From assembly GCF_024763615.1 (NCBI RefSeq), contig NC_077223.1:94302627-94366626 (forward strand): DNA of 64,000 nt. The letters are read 5' to 3'. The first letter of the stretch is position 1. Every line of letters starts with the position of its first letter. Under the pieces are notes generated by a model. The model had not been told where the DNA came from. It saw only the letters and a list, made by a program, of their open reading frames with translations, and made no database searches. Source of the stretch: Phlebotomus papatasi. Lineage: Eukaryota > Arthropoda > Insecta > Diptera > Psychodidae. The position numbers were made by a program, and so were the translations under genes. This document shows, one piece after another, positions 22,501 through 34,912 of the stretch.

Positions 22501-23500
22501 CACAGGCATGTATGGACAAAATATACACCTTAACTACCTTCACAGAATATCCAGAAATAAAAGAAATCCTAAGATCGATTTTAGAAATAATTAAAAAAAA
22601 ATATTGTCAGAGGATGGGGGGGGGGATAGGTAAAATTCAGGTTTCATAATAACGGTGTTTGGGATGACTATAGGCATCCCTTGAACACCGGAACTTTGTA
22701 TCTCTTACCGTTTGGCCTCTAGTTGGGTAACAAATTTACGGACAAAAGAAAAAAAATATTAAAGAAAAATAAATCATTTACGAGTACTTTACCGATTCAA
22801 TGCAGCAGGCAATAGGCAAGTTCTGAAGCATGGAAAAAGCACTCACACACTACAGGAAGGTACTCCTGGGAGTTCTACAATAGACAACATTTTCCAATAC
22901 TGGATATAACATTGTAAAAATGATTACTTATCACAAATGTCTCGATACGATTAACATAATCGATTTATTACCGATGAAAACCGATGCAGCTGAATTAGAA
23001 ATTTCAAGACCTTTCCAGAGAATTAAAATGTAATCAAAAGATTAAGCCTTTCAAAGTGGCTAAACTTGATTTCTAAAAATATATGATGGCGTTTTTTCTA
23101 AATAAATAGCTATTAACGAAATGTTTGCTTGAACAATTCCCAAAAGATATTCAAAAATAAAAGAAATCGTAGGGGCGGTTTTAGAAATAAACAAATAAAA
23201 CATGGTTTGAAAAGTTGGAAGGATTAGGACAAAAATTAGGGTCACAATGGTATTTTGGTCGACTTGTGGTCCCCCATAGATCATAAGTTCGTATAGTTTG
23301 CCGTTCGGCTTCTAGTTGAGTATAATGTATCATTTACGGATACTTTACCGATTCATTTCCGAGTGACTCAACCGATTTGCAAATTTCAATATATTTCCAA
23401 AAATAACTAAATCGGTGGAAAAGTAGACCCTCCAGAGTGACTTAAACTTTCAAAAATGCAATATTTTTAGGTCATGGAAACATATGAACGAAATGTTCGC
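22501..23500. repeat. Cluster of dispersed ACCGATT-type repeats
   Basis: At least two adjacent degenerate units, each with a GTATGGACGAAAT-like word, GGACCGGAAG or similar, CTTACCGTTTGGCCTCTAG-like text and CCGATTTATTACCGATGAAA. No ORF with a recognisable domain. Confidence 0.6.
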
Positions 23501-23509
23501 CCTTGGAAA

Positions 23510-23935
23510 GTGGTCTGTGGAGTTGAAGCCACCCAAGCCACCCTTTTATACTTCGACTAAAATTCATATGGGAACATTTTTGCACTCGTGACCGTTAGCG
23601 TTCCCGACCGTTCGTGACGATTTAGCGAAATCTGTCTCCTGGATCGCGCAATCAGTGTCCAGGATCGCGCAATCAGTCTCCAGGATCGCACTGATGAGCA
23701 CCCAAAGTGAACCATGAGTAGCAGACATGTTTACATCTTCTTATACGAAATATCTTAAAAGTGAGAAGTTCTTTTGTATTATAAGATCGGGTACTGTATG
23801 GAGTGATAAATCTACAAAATATTTCTTTAAATACATTTTCCCTCATAGCACTGTGAGCTGAGTCCGAGATCAATTTATGAGTTGACTTCAAATAGTTCCA
23901 TATAAAAAAAAGGTAAACTTGCCAGGGGCTTGCTT
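23510..23935. repeat. Repeat with GTTGAAGCCA / CTTGCCAGG ends, copy 1
   Basis: Shares with 55018-55318 the words AGTTGAAGCCA, TTGCACTCGTGA, GTATTATAAGAT, GCACTGTGAGCTGAGTCCGA and CCATATAAAAA...CTTGCCAGG. Copy 1 has a local triplication of CAGGATCGCGCAATCAGT near 23640-23690. No coding capacity was recognised. Confidence 0.65.
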
Positions 23936-25079
23936 GGATTGTTTTCGAAATTTATTCGAAAACAAAAGAAATCGTAGAAGAAGTTTTCGGTATTAATTAC
24001 AAAAACATGGCTTTGAAGGGGATTAGGGGAGGAGGCTGAGGGAAATGAAAGAAAAGGTCTGGAGATAGCCCCATAGCAAAAGAAAGCGGAATAAGGAATC
24101 ACAAGGAAAAATTCCTCGGAATTTTCCAGTATTTTTCCTTGGACACGGAAATTACACGAAAATTCTCCATAGTATATTTCCAAGGAAATTCCCAGGGATT
24201 TATAGTGGATTTTTTGCGTGAAATATTTCCCCAGGAAATTAACGTGGATTGAATATGGATTTTTCCACCAAAGAAAATAGAGAACAAATGAAGCTGTCAC
24301 ATGAATCTCATATTTTCATTTCCCTATTTTTAAAAAATAGTAAATTTCACGAGGACTCTAATATATTTTATTGAATCAGCGATAAAGAATTTACACTTTA
24401 GATAAGAAAAAGCTATCGTACAAAAAAATTATTTCTGTTTCCTGTTGTTATTCCTGTTCTTATTCCTGTTTTTCAAAAATAATGATCGATAAATCTATTT
24501 TGTGTCCCTTTACTTCAAGTAAAATGTGCAAGCTTTATTTATTAAATTTTTTTTCTGAGCGCATTAAAATCTTAAAATAGCAAAAAGTGAGTTAGCCCCT
24601 TGTAATTTCCAAGGAACGATAATGAGCGATACTGCTCTGTTTTTGAGTTCACGCATGCGATCATTCAGATTCAGCATCACCATACTCAAATAAATTCAAG
24701 GTTTCAAGTGATTTTTAGAGGAATATATAAATTATTTACTTAAATACTCATTATTTTCAACTAATTTAACTTTTTTAATGAATAATAAAGCTTGTAAGTT
24801 TCAAATAGGAAGTGTTGTTAGGTGAAACATGAAATTTCCTTGAAACATAATAGAAACACAGTGAGTGTAAAATTATCAATCTCTGCTTTTACAACAAAAT
24901 TTCTTGAAAAAAAAACATAGGAGCCCACAATATAATTTTCTTGACTGCTTTTCATAAATTTTGATGAGATTTGTCTTCAGCATTTCTCTAAAATTAATAA
25001 AATAGTGATTTTTATTATACTTCATTACTGTTTCTGAAGCAAAAAATCGTTGAGAATTCAAATGGACATACATTTCTTG

Positions 25080-25363
25080 CGGCCGCCGTTGTTGCCGCCG
25101 CGGAGCTATTGTCTCATCGATTTTTTGACACGCTGGCGATCGGCTGCGCCATCGCCGCCGATCGGCTAACGTCGATCGTCGAATTGGAATCGGCCATTGT
25201 TTGTGATTTGTCAGTGCAGTGAAAAATCTTCAAGATAGCTCTTTTTTTTATCTTATTTAGTGCAATTTATAGTATATTCACTATCAATTGAGTACAATCA
25301 CTGAAGGGCATACCGCTTGGTGTTGTTATTGAACGAGAAAGTGCGCGACAAAGCAATTAAATC
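25080..25363 (+). promoter_or_regulatory. Syb: GC-rich core promoter and non-coding first exon of synaptobrevin
   Basis: A sharp GC- and CpG-rich island (25080-25180, with GCCGCCG and CGATCG words) in AT-rich DNA. An insect initiator, TCAGTG, sits at 25211. A non-coding first exon ends at the GTGAGT donor at 25364. The matching acceptor CTGGACAG ends at 25971, so the 5' UTR continues from 25972 to the ATG at 26013. Confidence 0.65.
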
Positions 25364-26012
25364 GTGAGTACAATGGGATTGATTGTTTTTCCCCATGTTT
25401 GTTCAGCAACAAGTTAGTCATACATTTGATGGGGGCGCCGGGTCTCCACGTCTTCCGCTCGCACAAATTGAGCCTTTTTCTCGTGGGAATCTCACCAGAG
25501 TGGCCCCATTTCTACGTCATTCCATCATTTGACTGTTTATGGAGGCCTTGCATGCAGAGAAATGGGACTCGGTGAATAATTCAGAGAGATAATTGGGGGG
25601 CAATGTCTTCCGGCAGGTGTTCCGTTTTTGGTTTAAGGGTAGATCACAGGGGTTCGGGGGACAACTGTTGATGGGTCAGGGAATTCCAGACAAATATTCC
25701 CATAATGTCCGGAAGGCTACGGAATATTTATTGCACCTAATGGAAAATCTCTCATGCATGAAAAGCGATGATTCCACCTTTCTCCCAGTCAAAATTTCTT
25801 GTATTATCAGGTGTTTCTGTTGATACCTGATAAAGTCCACATTATCAGTAAAACAAATTTCAATATTCGCACACTAGGACACCTTCTCGTATCAATTTTT
25901 CCGCCCCACAAACACAAAAATGTGTACTGAATGATTTATTGATCTTTGTTTCATGTCTCGCTCCTGGACAGGGACACAAATTCAGGAACTGGAGAGATTG
26001 TAAGACAATAAA

Positions 26013-26059
26013 ATGGCCAGCCAAGATGGAGCAGCTTCAGGATCTTCCGGCACTAACAA
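26013..26059 (+). CDS. Syb: Syb coding exon 1
   Basis: ATG in AAAATGGC context. Encodes MASQDGAASGSSGTN plus two bases. The donor is GTAATA. Reading on would stop at once (TAA after AACAAG), which supports splicing here. Confidence 0.8.
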
Positions 26060-29000
26060 GTAATAGAGTTAAAGTAGTTTAAATGAATTTGATCCAAATG
26101 CACACTTTCATAATTCCCATTCAGTGTGAAAATTACTAACATGGGCAAGAGTCACGAAAGGGGGGCATCTCATTCACAGAAATGCGGTAACATTTAGAAT
26201 CAACCACAGTCACGTTACTCTCTTTTTAAAATGTCTCAAAAGCTCCAAAATTCACCAAGAACATCTCGGAAATTGTGCTCCAGATAGAGCAAAATGACTT
26301 CCAACATCTGGTAGTCAAAGAAATTTTCCATTCATTGGACTCTTCATTAACTTCAATTACCACAATCTTGCAATACTCTTATTCACTCTTTGAAGAATTT
26401 GTAGAATTTTGGAGAAGAGAAATTTCAAGTCAATAAATGAAGCTCTAGAATTTTTTTCGTATTTGATACACTAGTGATAATGGATTATCGATTCTAGCAC
26501 GATACAAAAAGAAACAAAAATGTGTAAATTCTTTTCTGACTACTCATTAGTTAGATGATTAATCCATGATTGATTAAATCCATTTAATGGATAGCATAAA
26601 ACAGCGTTCAATTCTCGGATTTAGATGTTTTATGCGAAGCTAGCCAAACGGTTTCATTGAAAGTTTGAACTTTTCGATGGACATTTTGCAATCAAAATTA
26701 TTATTTCTTATCAAAATGTTATCACAAAAGTCTCAAAAGATTTCTAGGCAGAGATTTGTTAATACATTTTTTTTTCCTTTTTGAAGTAATTTAATGACAA
26801 AAAGTTAGGTGTGATTCATAGTTTTGTCGAGATCTTTTTATTATTTGATATCCGTACGAAATATTCGTTTAACCTTTTTAGGCAAAAGGGGTAATATAAG
26901 ACCTTTGAAGAAAATTAAGTAATTTCCCTCGACAGATTGCAAATTCAAGGAAGACTACTCAAATAATTCCTGAACAATTAATAATGGGAACCGTAAAAAC
27001 TTGTGGGGGCAAAAAAATTGAAGATATGACGTGGAACTCTGAAACAATAATTTTAGGTAGGTTGAAAGAAAAGAATTTATTTTAACCGATTGAAGGAATT
27101 TATATAACTTTACTTTGAATAAATGAATTTATCGGTAGAAAAGAAGTGAATATTTAATCGAGAGAATTAGGAAAAATCCGAATTTTAATTACAAAAAACT
27201 CTCAAAGGAAGGAAAAAGGGTTGATAGCGTACATACAATAAGAGTCTGGTGTTGATACGTAAAAGTCCTCAGGGACTCCTCACATGCTCGATCCGTGATG
27301 AACTCTTCTCGTGTCCGGGTATTGGAGATTAATTTCTCTTCTTACTCCATCCGGAAAGAACGCTCTGAGTTGGTGTCCACCAAGATCCACTGCCAATTCC
27401 CCCGATGAATCCCTCGACGATTCCCCAAAGGGGCTGGAAACCTCCCACGAAGGCGACGAAGCGTGACCGATGGGGCCCATAGAGTAAATTCCCTTCCGGG
27501 AGTACTGCAGTCGTCCAATGCGCTGATCAGGTGTCCCAAGTAACCATAACCTCAAAGGTAGATTTGGCTTCCGTCTGGTCCTGAGTGGAAGAGGTTGTTC
27601 TTGGGCAGAATTGCCCTTTTCTTCCAGGAGTCTCCACCACATGGAGAAGAACCAATTACCTCCACTCTCCTCTCACACACTCCACACTTGTTGGAGGACA
27701 AATCCAGACTGCCCCGATTAGGAAATAGTAGGATGGGTAAAAGGTGGGATTGAACAAACACAGTCAAAGTGGCCATTATTCTGAGTTTCGCCGCAATTTC
27801 CGAATTATCAGAATATGTATATTTTAAATTAAAAACGACCGTTATAACTCTGAAGTTTAATTGTCTCTAAATAGTGTTGATTCCAAGAGTTAAAGGTAAA
27901 AGAGAAATAAAGCGACACAGCTTAGCCGAATGCCCAAATTTGTGATTTTTAAGCTTTTAAAAGGAGTGTCAAAGCGTCCAAGCTTTGCGAAGTGCTCGAA
28001 CTTATGACTTAAATGCTACACCTCAAAAATTCTTTGGCAGTATTTACTGTTTACCGATTCTCAACCGATTTAAACTATGATTCATACATCACTCAAAAGA
28101 TCCTCCGAAATAGTTCTAATAGTCATAAAGTTGATTCTAGGAATAAAATTAGTTACCAGTCGTGAACCGGTCAAAATCGATTATGAACCGATTTATAAAC
28201 GTCACCCAAATACCTCAAAACATCGCCCAAAATACCTTAGGAGCCCTTCTTCTAAATTTTGGATAAAAATTGGTTAACGGTTATGAACCGATTTGAAAAT
28301 CGATTTTTCGATTAAACGGACCTTCGATTAATTAGGATGAAAGTAAGATGTTCAAATACCTTGTGGATATACTTCCTCAAAAGAATCTAAAAACTGTAAT
28401 AAACACGAGAGATGAGTGGACAGACCGGGAAGGGGACATCAATGAACTCGATACGGTGGCACCCTTCACAGACGACTTACGAGTTGAGGGCTCCTCTGGA
28501 CCCGGGTACCACTGTTCGGAACTCGAAATTGGTGGGGCAGTGCCACTCGGCCGGTATACGACTGTATTCCAGGCCGAGGTCACAGCAATCCTAATTAGGG
28601 TTCAGACGCTGAGTATATGAATCTGGGGTTTCTGGCAGAAAAATAAACGTATACTCTGATAACAGAGCTGCTTTACTCTACATATCCGGAAACAAATCTC
28701 GCTCTTCGCTGGTGCTCGAGAGCCGGGAAATGTTAGAAACGGTGTCACTTTCCTGTGAAATCGGTCAACATTGGGTAGGGGAAACCGGGGCAGAATTAGC
28801 CACGTATAGTATTAGATAGTAGTAGGGGAGACTGGAGCAAAACTTGTCATAATGCATATTTAATTCGTTCACGAGCTCTGAGAAAACTTAACCCTTTAAG
28901 GACGATTGGGTCACCGGTGACCCAAAAATGAAATTTTTCCTACGACCTTCTAAAACTATGTTTTGTTCTAAAAAATCAGGAAAAGTAATTTTTTCAGACC

Positions 29001-32000
29001 TGCAATTCTTATAGGAAATTTATTGCTCTACAACATTGCAAAAAAACTATTTTCCTCTATCTCGAAAGAAATGTGATTTTCGAATCATTTTCTAAAAGTC
29101 GATTTTGTGGAGATTCTCAACATTTCTGGGGCAAATTTTGTCAGTCTTCGGATAATTTGTGACGTTTTACTCTCGCAAACGTTAAAAATATCAAATAGAC
29201 ATATTTTATAGGAAATTTATTCCTCTACAACTTTCTCGAAGATAATTTTTCTCTATCTTAACGAGAAATGTGCCTAAATTGAGCTAATCAGTATTGATAT
29301 TTTCTGTAAGCCAAATCTTCCAGAAATAGGGCTCAAAATTTCATTATTTTTTATTTTACATAATTCTTCCTCGAATCCCTTGAAACTTTGTAAGTTTAAG
29401 AAGGTTCATGAAGGCTATCTATAATAAAAATTTCAAGCCTCAGTCTCTTTTATTTCAGAAAATAATGAATATTGAAATTTTCGTTTTGACAAATTTTGCC
29501 CCAGTCTACCCCAATGCTAATGATTCCATTGGATTCTATCAATACGGGACTTCCTATTAATTGGACCTTTGTATGTGATCGGAGAAACGACTTCTAGGTA
29601 TTCTCGATGCAGTAACGCTTTTTCATGAAATTCTATTCCATCCAAATTTCTTATGTCCTCCCTCTCTCTTCTAATTCAAAATCACTTGTAGATTAACGAT
29701 CAAAACACATGTTTTTTTTCTGGCGAATGGAAGGGAAATAAAGATCATGACTATGATGAGAAAGTTACTTTACAGGAGGAGGAACGGTCCTACCTAAATC
29801 CCATATCCTTATATCTCTAACCGTTTGGTCTTTAGCTTTGCGGACGCAAAAAACGCATGACGTCATGTTTCAGAAATCGTCTAAATCACGAAGGTAAAGG
29901 GGAGTGAGGTACATTTAAAATAGGTTCTTTTTTGCTATTTTTGAATGGAACTAAACCTTACGATATAATTTATCTCCACAAACCAATTCTGAAGCTAAAT
30001 TACATTAAGTTAAGGGCAGAATCACATTGACAGTAAAGTGCTCACCGTATTTCATTAATTCACGCATTTTCATTGCAATTCTTACCCAAATTCTCGATTA
30101 TCGTATTACCTTATCTCATACTCGGTGCCACTAAAATTTTTTTGCTCACCGTTTATCGTATTTTCGTTTTATTTCTTCAATTCTCTTATATTATTTTCAC
30201 CTAGTGCCACCGAGTAAGAGATAAGGTAATACGGTAACGGAAAATTCGCGTAAGAATTGCAATGGAAATGCGTAAATTAACGAAATACGGTAAGGTTACG
30301 GCGAGCATTTTATTGTCAATGTGAATCTGCCCTAAAGTTCAGTTACGTTTAAAAATAGAAGTAAAATGCCAATTTTAAAGGAGCTGCAATTCAAAGGGGC
30401 ATCTCTACTATTTCTAAGTTATTGATCTGGAGTTTCAAGAGATCAAAATAGCGAGGTCTTTAAGTAATAACTTAATAAATTCTATGTTTAAACTTAAGAG
30501 TTATGCCCAACGCATAATGACTTTTGTTTTGTAAACATGTTTTTGACATTTCAGTGAGAGTGAATGAAAAGACCTAGTTATCTCGCTCACTCTTATAGGA
30601 ATTAATTTTGAAAACATATTTAAAAAAAGGAAAGTTTAGGCATGTTTGGAATGTTTGGAATTATAAACTAATAAATATTATTAAGCTATAATGAAAGGCA
30701 AAACAAAATTTTGCATAATTTTACAACTCATTAATGCTACTCAATGCAAACTCTGAGTTAATTTATCAGAGCAACTTGAGTTATAACTAAATAAATAGTG
30801 AGAAGCCAACTTTCAGGATATAATCTTACACATCATGAGTTTAATCATTCCATCATAAAGTTTTATACATTTTTCATCCCTGTTTTTGTTTAGAAAGAGA
30901 ATATGAATATTAAGAGAATATTCAAGTCAGTCTTTGAAGCCTGGATTTTACCTGCCGCTTGCATACGATTACCTTTTAACTATAAATGAGCTTTTATAAC
31001 TTTTACAGTGCTGCTTAATATCCATCAAATAACTTTACCAAAGCTTTTGCAAAGTAAAAAGACAGGATTGGAATAAAAGTTCAAGAAGTTATGAAGCATT
31101 ATTGATTCCAAGAATGTATCCAATTAATCTCAAATTCATCTTATGTATATATTGTTATTCATAAATGTGTTTTAGCAAACTTTTAAATATTTTAATAAAA
31201 ACATTTGTAAATATAGCAGGATAATTATTTGTACAAAATGGTTTTCGATTTCATTAATTCAATGCTACATTTATGTATGGAATTCTTCTTAGTCCTTTTA
31301 ATACCGTCTATTAAATCAATGAAAGATAATCTTATCACACGGGAAATGTTGTACAGCTACAAATAAGTGTATATAGCTTTTGGTCAGCAAAGTGTGAGAT
31401 ATTTGTAAACCAAATGTTTACCAACAGAACGGCCAAAAAAAACTAATCTCTATCCCAAACAACTGGGTCAGAGAGAAAGAGAGACTGTATGGTTGTGGAT
31501 GAGACACCCCCGCAATCACTGGATTCCCATGGTGATCATATAATTTGCTGTGTCTGTTTTTCTCTTGTGAATATCTCATAAGCTAACCCTAACATTATTC
31601 ACGTGTCGCTCGAAAATGCAAACTGAGGTCTACATGAATTAATATTAGTTTTCCCATTTTGCCGCCGCCGCCTGGTAGCAACAGTGCGGCTCCCGGCGGA
31701 GGAGGTGGACAGGCGAATGCGGGCAATAAACGCCTGCAGCAGACTCAGGCACAGGTGGATGAAGTGGTGGGAATTATGCGGGTAAATGTGGAGAAGGTGC
31801 TGGAGCGTGATCAGAAGCTGTCAGAATTGGATCAGAGGGCAGATGCCCTTCAGCATGGGGCATCGCAGTTTGAGCAGCAGGCGGGAAAGCTCAAGAGGAA
31901 GCATTGGTGGGCGAATATTAAGATGATGATCATCATGGGGGTTATTGGAGTTGTTCTTCTTATAATTATTATCGGTGAGTCCGATTTACTGATACAAAAG

Positions 32001-34912
32001 CTTTGTAACGCCTCTCAAACTCGTAGAATTGGACACTGGAAAGATAAGACAATTTCAATAATATTCCTATTGGAAATTTCCGAAATTTCCTCTTATCCAA
32101 TCTGTTTAGAAAATTAAATGAATTTACCTTTTAAGGCCTCGACACATTGTGAAAAATTTTCGTCAAAATTTAGTACTTTAAAAATCTTAAATCTTCAGGA
32201 CACTGCGCTCAGTACTCATTGAAGTATATTGACTATTTAGAATCAATAAAAATCCTGCGCTTGCGGACGTTTATAGTCTTAAATTTAGGATATTTTTTGC
32301 AGGAGCCCGAATAATCGCGCTATTCCAATGAAAAATGAAAAGAAGAAATCTTTTATCTGAACAGTTTTTTTAGTAGGCTGTTCTAAAATATGAAATCATC
32401 TCTCGAAAAAATTATTAATTAATCACTCAGAACACTTCTTAAAATACTCATTATGAGTAATATAATTGAATTTTGAATAAAAATTAGTTATCGGTTATAA
32501 ACCGGTTCAGAACCGATTGGAACCGATTCAGTTTTATCGGGAATTCCAAGACCTTTCCAACGAGCTCAAACATGGTACCATTTGGATAAGAAATACGTTT
32601 TCTAGAGACATTTCAACCTGGACTTTGAAAAAATCGTTATGGAAAATGATAAAAGAGAATGGTAAAAGTCTAAAACATATCCAAAAATTAAAAAGAAAAT
32701 CCCACGACGGGTTTTCAAGCATTAAAAAAACATGGTTTTGGAGGGGAAAAATGGCTCCGTTCTGAACCTTTCGAAGAGACATAGCCACTCCAAAGCCAAG
32801 CTATTCGAAAATCTACCAGAATCTACCAGAAATCTACCAGAAAATCTACCGCTGATTGTTCTGCCATTTCGAATTTCGATATTCTTGACACTTCAATCGT
32901 CAACAAATTTCAACAACAGCGTAAACATTTGCTGCAAAAGTGATTTTTTTTATTATTTGGGGAATATCAGGAAGACAGAAAGTTTGAATCAGTAAAGGAC
33001 AAACCTCAACCGGAGAGAGCTCTCAAATCGGGAAGGTTATTACTGAACTTGCCCAGAACTTTCTGTCCTGGATATATACCTTCTTCAGTTGTCGACTGAA
33101 CCATATTTTAGTCCATAATTTTTCATATTTTTTTGTCCGTTTCTTTAATCCATATTAAATTCTGAAATAATTTTATAGTGCTTAAACATATAATTTTCGA
33201 AAATATTTCGATCATAGGTATCTATGGACGAAATGTTCATCCGGGCAATATTCAAATCATAAACTAGAAATAAAGCAAGAAAATATGGTTTTAGTGGACA
33301 AGGAAATGTGTGAGGGAAAATTTGGGATAAAACGTTTCTAGATAATAAATTGAGGGGTTTACCAAAGATTCAAAACCGATATCTCTTACCGTTTGACCTC
33401 TAACCCAGAAACAAATTTTCGGACAAATAAAAATAAAATATTAAAGAAGATACACTGAAATCTAAATGTGTGTAAACTGCGGTTGAAATTTGATCTTCGA
33501 AAATTCGATGTCGAAAATTTTCTCGTTTATTGGTATGTATGAACGAAGTATTTACGTGCGGTACCTTCGAAGTACATCCTAAAATAAGAAAAATCATAAG
33601 AGTCATTTTCGAAACCAAAAAAACATGCTTTCGAATATGCGGGGCGACAAAGGGGAAGAGAAAGGAAAAAACGGTCTAGAGATAATGTTTTCTATTAGGA
33701 GTCACCGAAAACCGGAAGTTAATAATCTTGATTTTGTTTTAAGCTTCAGGCAGGTATTAATTTGAAAAAAAAAGCGGATTGATTGTATGTTGACCCGTCA
33801 AATCATTGCTCTACCTGCCGATTTTACTCGGAGGTTTTTTGAATTTTAACGGTATATTCTAGTACATTCAGAGAAAATCTGCAGATTCTCGGCAGAATTT
33901 CTCCCTAGAAAATTTGCATAACCTCCATTACTTCACAAAAATATTGTTGATTTATGAAGAAACTGTAGAAGTTATAAAGAAAATTGTATGCTCTGCTTAA
34001 CAAGCATTACCGAGTACACATTTTAGATACGTAAAAAAACTGCGAGCAAAAATACTAATTTCTTAAAAATCGCCAATCGAATGATACAAAAACACGAAAT
34101 TTTGGTCGACACTCTGTTTAAAGTTTTCACTTCACTTTTCTCTACTTGTAACACGGCGTCGCAGAATTCTTTATTTTATATAAACACCGTGATATCACTA
34201 AGAATAACTCTATAGAATTTTGCAAACTTCAGTGAAAAATTTTTCCATCTCTTCTGACACATCTTGTCTGGAAAGTCTGGAATGTAGAAAAAATCTACAG
34301 AATATCTACAGAAATTCGTCCAGAGATTCGTCAGAAAATCTGCCGAAATATTCTGACGAATTTTGTCCCAAGCCCAAATAAAATTCGTAAGAATATCTAC
34401 AGAATTTATCTGCAGATATTCTGTAGAGGTGTAGATTTTCTCTACAGAAATCTTAAAGATATCTGCAGATATTATTTGACGGGGAGCTTTCTTTGTTCAA
34501 GTAGGAGAATGCGCTACTTTCGGACGACTCAGTTTCGAACAAATCATTTTTTTTTTCAATATGATTGTTTTGTTTGTTTAAAATATCTTTAACCTAGCTA
34601 ATTTAGTTTGAGTTGTCGGAAGCTTGAATCTTTCAAACTTATAAATTTTTGTAGTAAAAAATCTCGAAACAAAAAAACTTAACAAATGTATTTCAGAAGT
34701 TCTTAATCTTTCCAACATCCCCAATTCTGTAAGTCTGGGAGATGTGTTATTATTCGCTAGCTTAGGATGTTTGAGAAATAGGAGCTTCTGTCGCTTCACA
34801 ATCTTTCGCTTTCATATATTGTCTTCTGCCATTCTTTTATACATCACCTCCATTTTTTTATTTTCCTTTATTTTTTTTTTGTTATTTTTCAGTTCTCCTC
34901 ATCCCTAATTAA
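26013..34912 (+). CDS. Syb: Synaptobrevin (VAMP family v-SNARE), three coding exons
   Basis: Vesicle-membrane R-SNARE that zippers with syntaxin and SNAP-25 to drive fusion. Coding exons are 26013-26059, 31649-31974 and 34893-34912, phases 2 and 1, totalling 130 aa. The N-terminus is Ser/Gly/Asn-rich followed by FPILPPPPGSN and a Gly run. The SNARE motif is at about residues 43-100 with the zero-layer Arg60 in GIMRVNVEKVLERD and GASQFEQQAGKLKRK. The juxtamembrane HWWANIK is followed by a C-terminal anchor at 108-128. The NNFPILPPPP start and the KHWWANIK juncture match Drosophila Syb (the ubiquitous gene) better than neuronal n-Syb. The lumenal tail is only a few residues. Intron 1 (5.6 kb) and intron 2 (2.9 kb) hold transposon debris. 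Confidence 0.92.
27260..27776 (-). pseudogene. GC-rich coding-like island in Syb intron 1, unrecognised
   Basis: A block much richer in GC than the intron around it. One minus-strand frame runs from ATG 27776 (MATLTVFVQSHLLPILLFPN) across a single in-frame TGA at 27554-27552 and on to another stop near 27342. A second frame is open from 27642 to 27280. The first frame contains CGVCERR and LVDTNSERSFR but no domain I know. The overlapping open frames make the true frame uncertain. Most likely a decayed gene or retrocopy, or part of an unclassified mobile element. Confidence 0.4.
28030..28330. repeat. Dispersed ACCGATT-type repeat in Syb intron 1
   Basis: Several repeats of the word AACCGATT(T/C) and its variants (TACCGATTCTCAACCGATTT, GTTATGAACCGATTTG), similar to the copies at 32.47 and 56.34 kb. 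Confidence 0.55.
28348..28785 (+). pseudogene. RNase H fragment of a non-LTR retrotransposon
   Basis: One frame gives APFTDDLRVEGSSGPGYH and TTVFQAEVTAIL. After a frameshift near 28615 a second frame gives RKINVYSDNRAALLYISG. These are the first Asp (TD), the Glu (FQAE) and the second Asp (SDN) of the RNase H fold that follows reverse transcriptase in I-, R1- and Loa-type elements. The piece is truncated on both sides and broken, and is cut off on the right by a GGGGAAACCGGGGCA end. Confidence 0.75.
28813..29515. mobile_element. Element of the GGGG(A)GACTGGGGCA family with an internal piggyBac-like end
   Basis: Left AGGGGAGACTGGAGCAAAAC and right TTGCCCCAGTCTACCCC are inverted matches about 700 bp apart. 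At 28888-28891 TTAA is followed by CCCTTTAAGGACGATTGGGT, the left end of the piggyBac-like family seen at 50-56 kb, whose right partner is missing here. A second GGGGAAACCGGGGCA end lies at 28787. Confidence 0.65.
29890..30412. mobile_element. Decayed GGGG-type MITE interrupted by a foldback element
   Basis: The left (AAAGGGGAGTGAGGTACATTT) and right (TTCAAAGGGGCATC) flanks match the interior of the MITE at 3729-3950, for example ATATAATTT and CAAACCAATT(C/G)TGAAGCTAAATTA. The foldback at 30014-30332 splits it. Confidence 0.65.
30014..30332. mobile_element. Foldback element with GGGCAGAATCACATTG ends, copy 2
   Basis: Starts GGGCAGAATCACATTGACAG after TTAA and ends CAATGTGAATCTGCCC before TAAA. 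It has the same arms and centre as the copies at 4545 and 52542, with part of the centre deleted. Confidence 0.82.
30420..31560. other. Syb intron 1, distal part: no gene seen
   Basis: AT-rich, largely non-repetitive. No ORF with a recognisable domain, no RNA gene and no clear transposon ends. Confidence 0.4.
31649..31974 (+). CDS. Syb: Syb coding exon 2: SNARE motif and membrane anchor
   Basis: The acceptor TATTAG ends at 31648, and the first base completes an Asn codon with exon 1. Encodes FPILPPPPGSN, the full SNARE helix and most of the anchor (MMIIMGVIGVVLLIIII). The donor is GTGAGT at 31975, phase 1. Confidence 0.95.
32470..32800. repeat. Dispersed ACCGATT-type repeat in Syb intron 2
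   Basis: TTATCGGTTATAAACCGG, CAGAACCGATTGGAACCGAT, CCAAGACCTTTCCAACGAGC and AAAAAAACATGGTTTTGGAG appear in family order. Short open frames here are by-products. Confidence 0.6.
33190..33770. repeat. Two dispersed ACCGATT-type repeat units in Syb intron 2
   Basis: ATCTATGGACGAAATGTTCA, TCTTACCGTTTGACCTCTAA, then GGTATGTATGAACGAAGTAT, ACCAAAAAAACATGC and CCGAAAACCGGAAGTTAATA. Both units are degenerate. Confidence 0.6.
33794..34483. mobile_element. TIR element with CCCGTCAAAT ends, copy 1
   Basis: A 690-bp element with ends CCCGTCAAAT and ATTTGACGGG. The interior contains ACACGGCGTCGCAGAATTC and many degenerate copies of (A)TCTGCAGAT / TCTGCCGA(A)AT-like words near both ends. The interior is duplicated at 35925-36564. 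Confidence 0.78.
34893..34912 (+). CDS. Syb: Syb coding exon 3: terminal residues and stop
   Basis: A strong pyrimidine tract and TTTTTCAG precede TTCTCCTCATCCCTAATTAA. With the split codon this reads VLLIPN then TAA, so the anchor ends with a very short lumenal tail. Phase agrees with exon 2. Other terminal exons cannot be excluded, as VAMP genes often vary here. Confidence 0.7.

Noticed and set aside
23875..24300. 141-codon minus-strand ORF
   Set aside because: It overlaps a repeat border and the TTTCC/GGAAA-like block and has no recognisable motif.
31975..32117. Extension of synaptobrevin into intron 2
   Set aside because: It begins at a consensus GTGAGT donor and the extra residues have no VAMP similarity; kept only as a possible retained-intron form.
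26013..34912. Calling the SNARE gene neuronal n-Syb
   Set aside because: The Pro-rich FPILPPPP start and HWWANIK juncture fit the ubiquitous Syb type better.
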